From assembly GCF_002224125.1 (NCBI RefSeq), contig NZ_NCSM01000011.1, forward strand, positions 447,282 through 511,281: DNA of 64,000 nt, in the 5' to 3' direction. Below are positions 34,820 to 42,395 of the stretch, piece after piece (within the stretch, counting starts at the first letter, position 1; each line of letters opens with the position of its first letter). The DNA comes from Streptomyces sp. NBS 14/10 (GTDB taxonomy: Bacteria > Actinomycetota > Actinomycetes > Streptomycetales > Streptomycetaceae). A program made the position numbers and the translations under genes. Below the pieces are notes generated by a model, which did no database searches, was not told the origin of the DNA, and saw only the letters and a program-made list of their open reading frames with translations.

Positions 34820-36109
34820 GTGACCATTCCCGACTGGTTCGATGAAGCGGCCTTCGGGCTCTTCGTCCACTGGGACCACGCCAGTCAGCAAGGCGTGGAA
34901 ATCGGCTGGCCGCTGGTCGGCCATTCGATCCTGCCGGGCCGTACCGAGCCTGAAGCCGACGTCACGGTCGCGCAGTACCAGTCGACCGCCGCGACCTTCG
35001 ATCCGCAGCACTGGGATCCGCGGGCGGTCGCCCGCCTCGCCCGCGCCGCGGGTGCGCGCTATGTCGTCTTCACCGTCCGGCACCACGCCGGCTACTCGAT
35101 GTACCACACCGAACATTCCGACTTCTCCATCGCGGCGTCACCGTACGGACGCGACATCACCCGCGAGTTCTTCGACGCGCTGCGCGCCGAGGGCCTGCGG
35201 GTCGGCGTCTACTACTCGCTGCTGGACTGGAACCATCCGGACTACCCCGCGTTCACCGACGCCGACCGCCCCTACCCGCACGACCGGTACCGCCGGCCGT
35301 CGCCGGAGCAGTGGGCGCGCTACATCGACTATGTCAAGGGACAGCTCACCGAACTGCTCACCCGGTACGGGACGATCGACCTGCTCTGGTTCGACGGGGA
35401 GTGGGAACGCACCGCGGAGGAGTGGCATGCCGCCGAGCTGCGCGAGCTGATCAAGTCGCTGCAACCGGAAGTGATCATCAACGACCGGCTGCCGGGCCAG
35501 GGCGACTACGCCACTCCCGAGCAGGGCATGCCGCGCCGTCCGCCGGGCGGACCGTGGGAGCTGTGCCTCACCATGAGCGACAGCTGGGCGTACCGGCCCG
35601 ACGACCTGGACTACAAGAGCCCGCGCCTGCTCGCCGGCTACCTCAGCGAGGTCGTCTCACGCGGCGGCAACCTCCTGCTCAATATCGGGCCGCGCGGCGA
35701 CGGAAGGCTTGTGCCGACCGAGGTGGCCGTACTCAAGCGGCTCGGCGCCTGGCTCGCCAGCCACGGCGAGAGCCTCTTCGGCGCCGGCCCTGCGTCCGAA
35801 CGCCTCGACTTCCACGGCCCCGCCACCCAGCACGGGGACACCATCTACCTGCACCTGCTGTTGCAGCCGCAGGACCTCCTCGTCGTACGCAACGTGCCCA
35901 TCGGCTCGGTGACCGGCGTACGCATGCTCGGCACCGAGCAGCCCCTGGAGTACTCCGTCAACGAGGAAGTGCACAAGGCCAACGGCGCCGAGGACGAGCC
36001 CCTTGGCGAGCTCTTCATCACCGTGCCGCCACCGACCGGCGCCCTCATCGACGTGATTGCCATCGAACTGTCCAACTCCCGGAAAGACGAGTCACGTGCG
36101 GCCCTTTAA
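34820..36109 (+). CDS. GH29 alpha-L-fucosidase (cytoplasmic)
   Basis: A 429-residue alpha-L-fucosidase. The GH29 fold is recognisable from WFDEAAFGLFVHWDHAS, FTVRHHAGYSMY, GVYYSLLDWNHPDYPAF, and the nucleophile aspartate in IDLLWFDGEWERT; RGGNLLLNIGPRGDGRL is a strong family signature. There is no signal peptide, so it cleaves imported fucosides inside the cell. I prefer the GTG at 34820, which has GGAGGG 8 bases upstream; the ATG at 34802 has no ribosome site. It is the first gene of a seven-gene operon of transport and fucose oxidation. Confidence 0.92.
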   Translation: MTIPDWFDEAAFGLFVHWDHASQQGVEIGWPLVGHSILPGRTEPEADVTVAQYQSTAATFDPQHWDPRAVARLARAAGARYVVFTVRHHAGYSMYHTEHSDFSIAASPYGRDITREFFDALRAEGLRVGVYYSLLDWNHPDYPAFTDADRPYPHDRYRRPSPEQWARYIDYVKGQLTELLTRYGTIDLLWFDGEWERTAEEWHAAELRELIKSLQPEVIINDRLPGQGDYATPEQGMPRRPPGGPWELCLTMSDSWAYRPDDLDYKSPRLLAGYLSEVVSRGGNLLLNIGPRGDGRLVPTEVAVLKRLGAWLASHGESLFGAGPASERLDFHGPATQHGDTIYLHLLLQPQDLLVVRNVPIGSVTGVRMLGTEQPLEYSVNEEVHKANGAEDEPLGELFITVPPPTGALIDVIAIELSNSRKDESRAAL

Positions 36110-37448
36110 CACTTCCAAGGCGGCCAGGCGTGCCGTAGTCCTGCTCGCGGCCGCGAGCGTCCTCTCGGCGTGCGGCACCGGTCCGGGCGCGTCATCCGGC
36201 GACGGCAAGTCGCTGCGTGTGCAGATCCCCGCCGGGCCGATGGCCGATCGGATGCAACAGGTCGGCAAGGACTTCGAGAAGGCCAACCCCGGCACCAAGG
36301 TCACCTTCGAGAGCGTCGACTCCAACAGCTCCCGCGGCCCGAACGTGGCCCTGCTCAGCTCGACCGCCACCCCGGACATCGGCTACCTCCAGCGCAGTAC
36401 CGGCGTCTGGTCGGCGCTGCTGAAGAACAAGCAGCTCACCCCGATTGACGATGTGTGGAATGGTGCTGGTCTGGCGGACAAGTACTCCAAGAGCCAGACC
36501 GCCTACTACACGACCAACGGGCATCACTACGGCGTTCTCTACGAGGAACTGCTGATCGCCCCGATCTACTACAACAAGGCGGCGTTCGCCAAGGCCGGCA
36601 TCCCCGACCCGGCCGATCACCAGGTCGCCTCCGTCGCCGAGTTCGAGTCCATGGCGGCCAAGTTGAAGTCCGCGGGGTACGAGGGCCTCGGCGTCGGCGG
36701 GTCGAGCCCGTACGACCTGGGGCACACGCTCGACGCGCTGCTGCCCACCGCGGTGTCGAAGAGCGATTACCAGGCCATGCTCACGAACTTCAAGCCGGGT
36801 TCGCCGACGGACGTCAAGTACACCGACCCGGGCTTCGTGAAGGCACTGCGGACCATCCAGGGCTGGCAGAAGAAGGGCATCTACCAGAAGGGGATGCTCG
36901 GCATGGACACCACCCAGGCCCAGGCGCTGTTCACCAGCGGCAGGCTCGCGATGCTGCAGGGCGGCAACTACAGCTACGCGGACCTGAAGGCGGCCAAGCC
37001 GTCGTTCGACATGGGCTGGTTCCTGCTGCCGCCGCTCACGGAGGGCCGTAAGACGCCGTTCAACGCCTTCAACGGCGACACCCTCGTCATCCCGGCCAAG
37101 GCGGCGAACCCGGGGCTGGCCAAGAAGTTCCTCAAGTTCTTCATGACCGACAAGTACCAGGTCAATGTGGTCGCGGCCGGCGGCTCCCTGCCGGTGTTCA
37201 CCTCGATCGAGCCGTCGAGGCTGTCGAACCTGGGCGACCTGGTGCAGCAGCAGTTCGAGGCGTCCAAGTCCGTCGGACTGGTCAACATCTGGGACTCGAC
37301 GGTGCCGTCCACGCTCGGGCAGTCGTTCGCGGTGCCGGTGCTGCAGAAGCTCGTGTCCGGCAAGCTGACCCCGCAGCAGGCGGCCCAGCAGTTCCAGAGC
37401 GCACTGCAGGACCTGCAGTCCGGCAAGGTCTCCGGGGCGACGGACTGA
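36096..37448 (+). CDS. ABC transporter sugar-binding lipoprotein
   Basis: A 450-residue family 1 extracellular solute-binding protein. A signal peptide with lipobox LSAC (Cys26) is followed by the two-domain fold (DFEKANPGTKVTFESVDS; PIYYNKAAFAKAGIPDP; ALFTSGRLAMLQGG; NGDTLVIPAKAANPGLAKKF). The GTG at 36096 has GGAAAG upstream and overlaps the fucosidase stop by 14 bp, showing coupling. It should capture fucosides or fuco-oligosaccharides for the two permeases that follow. No ATPase is encoded here, so a shared MsiK-type ATPase, usual in Streptomyces, is likely. Confidence 0.92.
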   Translation: MRPFNTSKAARRAVVLLAAASVLSACGTGPGASSGDGKSLRVQIPAGPMADRMQQVGKDFEKANPGTKVTFESVDSNSSRGPNVALLSSTATPDIGYLQRSTGVWSALLKNKQLTPIDDVWNGAGLADKYSKSQTAYYTTNGHHYGVLYEELLIAPIYYNKAAFAKAGIPDPADHQVASVAEFESMAAKLKSAGYEGLGVGGSSPYDLGHTLDALLPTAVSKSDYQAMLTNFKPGSPTDVKYTDPGFVKALRTIQGWQKKGIYQKGMLGMDTTQAQALFTSGRLAMLQGGNYSYADLKAAKPSFDMGWFLLPPLTEGRKTPFNAFNGDTLVIPAKAANPGLAKKFLKFFMTDKYQVNVVAAGGSLPVFTSIEPSRLSNLGDLVQQQFEASKSVGLVNIWDSTVPSTLGQSFAVPVLQKLVSGKLTPQQAAQQFQSALQDLQSGKVSGATD

Positions 37449-38386
37449 TGGCCGCCCAGAAGATCCCCCCGGTTGCCGCCATCGCCTCCGGCACCGCCAC
37501 CGCCCGCAGGCCACGCCGCAGTGCACAGAAGTTCCCGATTCTGATCCTCGCACCGGCGCTGGTGCTGATGACCCTGCTCATCGCCTACCCGGTCGCGGAG
37601 TCGGTGCACATCAGCCTCGGCTCGTGGGACGGCGTCGGATCCGTCACCTACCGCGGGCTGGCCAACTACCGGCGGCTCATCAACGACTCGCTGGTCCGGC
37701 AGTCGATCGTGACCAGCCTGGTGTTCTTCGTCGGCACCGTGGTCTGCACCGTGGTGATCGCGACGTTGCTCGCCAACGCGATCAACCGGAAGGTCCCCGG
37801 CGCCCGCTTCTTCAAGACCATCTGGTTCCTGCCGGTGATCGTCCCGGTCAGCGTCGCGGGCGTCTTCTGGTCCAACTCGTTCCAGCCCTCCACCGGCGTG
37901 GTGAACACCGTGCTCGGCTCACTCGGACTCGGCGACGCACACGCCTGGCTCGCATCGCCGACGACCGCGCTGATGGTGACGATCTTCGTCGCGGTGTGGA
38001 CGCAGACCGGGTACGCGATGCTGATCCTGCTGGGCGCGATGGACACCATCTCCCCCGAGGTCCACGAGGCGGCCACGCTCGATGGCGTGTCCGAGGCCGG
38101 ACGGCTCTTCCGGATCACACTGCCGAACATCGTGCCGATGCTCGGCACGGTCACGACCCTGATGTCGGTGTTCGCCTTCAACGCCTTCGGCATCATCTAC
38201 GCGATGACCCGGGGCGGCCCCGGCAACGCCACGAGCATCCTGCCGGTGCTGGTCTACAAGCAGTCGTTCATCGACCAGGACTACGGCTACGGCTCGGCCA
38301 CCGCCGTCGTGACGACGCTGATCGTCAGTGTCATCGGCGTCGTGGTCCTGCAACTGTTCCGCCAGCAGCGGCTGGACGCGCGATGA
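37448..38386 (+). CDS. Sugar ABC transporter permease (MalF-like)
   Basis: A 312-residue inner-membrane permease with six helices and the EAA loop (VHEAATLDGVSEAGRLFRIT) that contacts the ATPase. The ATG overlaps the binding-protein stop (ATGA). It pairs with the MalG-like permease that follows. Confidence 0.93.
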   Translation: MAAQKIPPVAAIASGTATARRPRRSAQKFPILILAPALVLMTLLIAYPVAESVHISLGSWDGVGSVTYRGLANYRRLINDSLVRQSIVTSLVFFVGTVVCTVVIATLLANAINRKVPGARFFKTIWFLPVIVPVSVAGVFWSNSFQPSTGVVNTVLGSLGLGDAHAWLASPTTALMVTIFVAVWTQTGYAMLILLGAMDTISPEVHEAATLDGVSEAGRLFRITLPNIVPMLGTVTTLMSVFAFNAFGIIYAMTRGGPGNATSILPVLVYKQSFIDQDYGYGSATAVVTTLIVSVIGVVVLQLFRQQRLDAR

Positions 38387-39318
38387 CGGCCCCGACGACA
38401 CCGGCCCGGCTCGCGAAGACCCGTACGGCCGACACGGCGGCAGACGCACACCGACACCGACGGCAGCGACCACACCGACGGCTCCGGCGACGCGGCCCGC
38501 TGTGGTACCTCGGGTACCTGCTGCTGCTCGTCTGGACATTGATCACCGTCGTCCCGTTCCTGTCGATGCTGTTGCTGTCACTGCATCCGACGGCCGACAT
38601 CTACGCCCATCCGCTGGGCCTCAGCGGTCGCTGGATGCTGTCGAACTACTCCACCGCCTGGCGCGGCGCAGTCGGCGGGGCACCTCTGCCGACGTACATC
38701 GGCAACAGCCTGCTGATCACGCTGTGCAGCCTCGCCATCGGCGTGACCTGCGGCAGCCTCGCCGGCTACGGCCTGGCCCGGGCGACCCGGGCACTGTCGG
38801 GCGCGGTCAGCCGCATCATGGTGCTCGCGCTGAGCATCCCGCTGATCGTCGCGCTGATCCCGACGTTCGAAATCCTCGGCAGGTACCGCCTGCTCAACAG
38901 CGTGCTCGGCATCTCGCTGGTGTACGCGGCGTTCATGACGCCGACCATCGCCCTGATCATGCGGTCGGTGTTCGCGGCCGTACCGCGCGAACTGCTCGAG
39001 GCGGCCAAGATCGACGGGTGCGGGGAGTTCGCCGCGCTGCTGCGCGTCGTCCTCCCGATCAGCAAGGGCGGCTTCATCTCGGTCTCGATGCTCGGGCTGA
39101 TCTTCGTCTGGAGCGAGGTGCAGTTCGGCGTGGTCCTGCTGACCCGCCCGCAGAATCGCTCGCTGTCGGTCGGGCTGCTGTCCTTCCAGGGACAGTTCGT
39201 CAGCGATCAGGGAGCCTTCTTCGCCGGCCTCACCATCGCGACGTTTCCCATCGTCATCCTCTTCCTCATCTTCCAGCGCTACGTCACGAACGGCATCACG
39301 CTGGGCGCCCTCAAGTGA
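38383..39318 (+). CDS. Sugar ABC transporter permease (MalG-like)
   Basis: A 311-residue permease with six helices and the EAA loop (LLEAAKIDGCGEFAALLRVV). A basic N-terminal tail of about 40 residues rich in His and Arg (HRHRRQRPHRRLRRRG) precedes helix 1. The ATG overlaps the previous stop (ATGA). With the MalF-like protein it forms the pore of the fucoside importer. Confidence 0.93.
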   Translation: MTAPTTPARLAKTRTADTAADAHRHRRQRPHRRLRRRGPLWYLGYLLLLVWTLITVVPFLSMLLLSLHPTADIYAHPLGLSGRWMLSNYSTAWRGAVGGAPLPTYIGNSLLITLCSLAIGVTCGSLAGYGLARATRALSGAVSRIMVLALSIPLIVALIPTFEILGRYRLLNSVLGISLVYAAFMTPTIALIMRSVFAAVPRELLEAAKIDGCGEFAALLRVVLPISKGGFISVSMLGLIFVWSEVQFGVVLLTRPQNRSLSVGLLSFQGQFVSDQGAFFAGLTIATFPIVILFLIFQRYVTNGITLGALK

Positions 39319-39370
39319 GCCGCGACCCCCAAGTGAGCCGTACCGTGCCCCGACCCAGGAAGCCCACGAC

Positions 39371-40459
39371 ATGACCCGAATCGAACGCATCGACGTCCAG
39401 CTGGTGGATCTCGAGCCGGCGGCCGTACGCGTCGACGCGATGCAGTCCTTCGTCAAGCAGGAGACGGTCCTCGTCACAGCCCACACGTCCGACGGGCTGT
39501 CCGGCATCGGGTACTCCTACACCATCGGGACCGGCGGGCGGGCCGTCGTGTCGCTCATCCGGGACCACTTGGCCCCGGCGCTGCTGGGGCGGGACGCCCG
39601 GCCCATCGAGGCGCTGTGGCGGCACATGCTCGACCAGACCCGGGCGACGACCGTCGGGGCGATCACCTCGCTGGCGTTCGCCGCCGTCGACACCGCGCTG
39701 TGGGACCTGCGCGGTCGCCGTACCGGCGAGTCGCTGTGGCGGATGGCGGGCGGCGCCCACGAGCGGCTGCCCGTCTACGACACCGAGGGCGGCTGGCTGC
39801 ACCTGCCGATCGACGAAGTCGTGGAAGGCGCGCGGCGGTCGGCCGCGGCCGGGCTGCGCGGCGTGAAGATCAAGGTGGGCAGGCCGTCGCCGGCCGAGGA
39901 CGCCGAGCGGCTCGCGGCCGTCCGCGCGGCCGTGGGCCCGGAGCTGGAGGTGATGGTCGACGCGAACCAGGCCTTCACGGCCGCCGAGGCGATCCGCCGC
40001 GCCCGCACGTACGAGCCGCTTGACATCGCCTGGTTCGAGGAGCCTCTGCCGGCCGACGACCTGGCCGGGCACCGCCGGCTGTCCGCCTCCACCAGCGTGC
40101 CGGTGGCCGTCGGCGAGTCGCTGTACTCCGTCCAGCGGTTCGGCGCCTACCTGGCCGCGGGCGCGGCCGGGATCGTCCAGGTGGACGTCGCCCGCGTCGG
40201 CGGGATCACCCCCTGGCTGAAGGTCGCGCACGCCGCCGAGGCCTGCAACGTCGCGGTGAGCCCACACTTCCTCATGGAGCTGCACGTCAGCCTTGCCGCG
40301 GCCGTGCCGAACGGGATCTTCGTCGAGCACATACCGCAACTCCAGGCGATCACGCACAGCACGCTCGCCATCGAGGACGGCTGTGTGACCCCTCCCGACG
40401 TACCCGGCATCGGAATCGACTGGAACCCCGACGCCCTCGACGACCACCGGGTCGCCTGA
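39371..40459 (+). CDS. Enolase-superfamily sugar-acid dehydratase (mandelate racemase group)
   Basis: A 362-residue enolase-superfamily enzyme. Catalytic residues are visible: KIK in GVKIKVGRP (lysine base), metal ligands in VMVDANQAF, WFEEPLP and GESLYS, and the histidine in SPHFLMELHV. In this operon the likely reaction is dehydration of L-fuconate (or a similar deoxy-sugar acid) to a 2-keto-3-deoxy acid. It is shorter than classical L-fuconate dehydratase (about 440 residues), so the sugar-acid specificity stays open. Confidence 0.85.
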   Translation: MTRIERIDVQLVDLEPAAVRVDAMQSFVKQETVLVTAHTSDGLSGIGYSYTIGTGGRAVVSLIRDHLAPALLGRDARPIEALWRHMLDQTRATTVGAITSLAFAAVDTALWDLRGRRTGESLWRMAGGAHERLPVYDTEGGWLHLPIDEVVEGARRSAAAGLRGVKIKVGRPSPAEDAERLAAVRAAVGPELEVMVDANQAFTAAEAIRRARTYEPLDIAWFEEPLPADDLAGHRRLSASTSVPVAVGESLYSVQRFGAYLAAGAAGIVQVDVARVGGITPWLKVAHAAEACNVAVSPHFLMELHVSLAAAVPNGIFVEHIPQLQAITHSTLAIEDGCVTPPDVPGIGIDWNPDALDDHRVA

Positions 40460-40484
40460 ACGATTGAAGGAGCAAGGAGCCTTG

Positions 40485-41354
40485 ATGCGTGTCGACGCGC
40501 ACCACCATGTGTGGGACCTGTCGGTCCGGGACCAGCCATGGACCCGCGACCTGCCCGCCCTGCGCCGCGACTTCACCATGACCGACCTGGCACCGCAGCT
40601 CGACGCGCACGGCATCGACGCGACCGTGGTCGTCGAGACGGTGAATTCGGCGGACGAGACCATGGAGCTGCTGCGGCTGTACGCGCGCGACATCCGCGTC
40701 GCCGGTGTCGTCGGCTGGGCCGAACTCACCGCCCCCGACCTGGCCGGCACCCTGGACCGGCTGCGCGCGGCGGAGGGCGGCACCGGCCTGGTCGGTCTAC
40801 GGCACCAGGTTCAGCTCGAACCGCCCGGCGCGGCGGCGGGAGACTGGCTGCTACGCCCGGACGTCGCGGCCGGCCTGGACGTCCTGGGCGACCGCGGGCT
40901 GGTCTTCGACCTGATCGTCACCGCCGCACAGCTGCCGTCGGCGACCGAGGCGGTACGGCGCCACGCCGGCACGTCCTTCGTCCTCGACCACGCGGGCAAG
41001 CCACCCATCGCGGCGGGCGCGATCGAGCCGTGGGCGACGCACATCGCCGAACTGGCGGCCCTGCCGAACGTCGCGGTGAAGTTCTCCGGCCTGCTCACCG
41101 AGGCCGGCGACGGGCAGCGCGACGCCGAACACCTGCTCCCGTACGCCCGTCCGCTGCTGGAGGAGTTCGGCGCCCGGCGCCTGATGTTCGGCTCGGACTG
41201 GCCGGTGTGCACCCTGGCCGCCGACTACGGGCACACCTTGTCGATCACTGCGGCGCTGCTGGAGACGCTCGACGACGCGGCCCGGGCCGCCGTGTACGGG
41301 GGCACCGCGAGCCACTGGTACGGGCTCGCGGTCGGCAGCGGGGCCGCCGCGTGA
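40485..41354 (+). CDS. Amidohydrolase-family sugar lactonase (COG3618)
   Basis: A 289-residue metal-dependent TIM-barrel hydrolase of the amidohydrolase_2 type. Metal-site motifs are VDAHHHVWD at the N-terminus, VLDHAGKPP, and FGSDWPVC near the C-terminus. Relatives hydrolyse L-fucono- and L-rhamnono-lactones. An AAGGAG precedes the ATG at 40485. Between a dehydratase and an aldo/keto reductase it fits the lactone-opening step of oxidative fucose catabolism. Confidence 0.87.
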   Translation: MRVDAHHHVWDLSVRDQPWTRDLPALRRDFTMTDLAPQLDAHGIDATVVVETVNSADETMELLRLYARDIRVAGVVGWAELTAPDLAGTLDRLRAAEGGTGLVGLRHQVQLEPPGAAAGDWLLRPDVAAGLDVLGDRGLVFDLIVTAAQLPSATEAVRRHAGTSFVLDHAGKPPIAAGAIEPWATHIAELAALPNVAVKFSGLLTEAGDGQRDAEHLLPYARPLLEEFGARRLMFGSDWPVCTLAADYGHTLSITAALLETLDDAARAAVYGGTASHWYGLAVGSGAAA

Positions 41355-42346
41355 ACCGCCGGCGGATCGGACGGACCGGCGTCCACGTGACCGAGCTCGG
41401 CTTCGGCAGCGCGCCGATCGGAAACCTGTACGCCGCCGTCGACGACGAGCAGGCACTGGCCACCGTCGACGCGGCCTGGCAGGCCGGCGTCCGGTACTTC
41501 GACACGGCGCCGCACTACGGGCTCGGCCTGGCCGAGCGGCGACTCGGCCAGGCGCTGGCGTCCAGGCCCCGCGCCGAGTACGTGATCTCGACGAAGGTCG
41601 GGCGGCTCCTCGTCCCCAACGACGATCCGCGTGGCACGGATCTCGACTCGGGGTTCGCGGTACCGGACACGCTGCGGCGGCGGCTCGACTACTCCCCTGC
41701 CGGGGTCAGGCGCAGCCTCGAAGACAGCCTGACCCGGCTGGGCGTCGACCACGTCGACATCGTCCTCGTACACGACCCCGACCTGCACGTCCCACAGGTG
41801 ATCGCCGAAACGGTGCCTGAGCTGCTGCGGATGCGCGACGAGGGCCTGGTCTCGGCGGTCGGCGTCGGCATGAACTACTGGCAGCCGCTCGCGGAGATCG
41901 TGGACCGCTGCGACGTGGACGCCGTGATGCTCGCCGGACGCTGGACCCTGCTCGACCGTTCCGGCGAGCCGCTGCTGCACCGCTGCGCCGAGCGCGGCGT
42001 GTCGGTGCTCGCGGCAGCACCGTTCAACTCCGGCATTCTCGCGCGGACCGAGCCGGGCGAGGGCGACACCTTCGACTACGCGCCGGTGACCGAGCCGGTG
42101 CTGCGCCGCGCCCGCGAGCTCGCCGCGCTCTGCGGGGCGGCCGGCATCGAGTTGGCGCACGCCGCGCTCCGCTTCCCGCTGCGGCGGCCGGAGGTGGCGT
42201 CGGTGGTCGCCGGTATGGCCTCCCCCGACCAGGTGCGCCTCGCCGCGCGGCGGGTCGACGAGCCCATCCCTGATGCGCTGTGGCCGCGCATACGGCCCGC
42301 GGCACCGCTGCCCGAGGGCGCGTTCAGCCGGCCGCCGTCGCGGTGA
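41351..42346 (+). CDS. Aldo/keto reductase, probable L-fucose (aldose) dehydrogenase
   Basis: A 331-residue AKR with the full tetrad: Asp in YFDTAPHYG, Tyr in the same motif, Lys in ISTKVGRLL and His in VLVHDPD. The family includes D-threo-aldose/L-fucose 1-dehydrogenase, which makes the lactone consumed by the preceding enzyme. The GTG start overlaps the lactonase stop (GTGA). It is the last gene of the operon, closed by a strong hairpin at 42359. Confidence 0.88.
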   Translation: MNRRRIGRTGVHVTELGFGSAPIGNLYAAVDDEQALATVDAAWQAGVRYFDTAPHYGLGLAERRLGQALASRPRAEYVISTKVGRLLVPNDDPRGTDLDSGFAVPDTLRRRLDYSPAGVRRSLEDSLTRLGVDHVDIVLVHDPDLHVPQVIAETVPELLRMRDEGLVSAVGVGMNYWQPLAEIVDRCDVDAVMLAGRWTLLDRSGEPLLHRCAERGVSVLAAAPFNSGILARTEPGEGDTFDYAPVTEPVLRRARELAALCGAAGIELAHAALRFPLRRPEVASVVAGMASPDQVRLAARRVDEPIPDALWPRIRPAAPLPEGAFSRPPSR

Positions 42347-42358
42347 GCACGGCGTGCC

Positions 42359-42391
42359 GCGGTACCGGGGCGGGCTGTCCCCCGGTACCGC
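42359..42391. terminator. Strong bidirectional terminator hairpin
   Basis: GCGGTACCGGGG (42359-42370) pairs perfectly with 42380-42391 over 12 bp around a 9-base loop. It lies between the convergent fucose operon and TPR gene. Confidence 0.8.
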
Positions 42392-42395
42392 CGCG

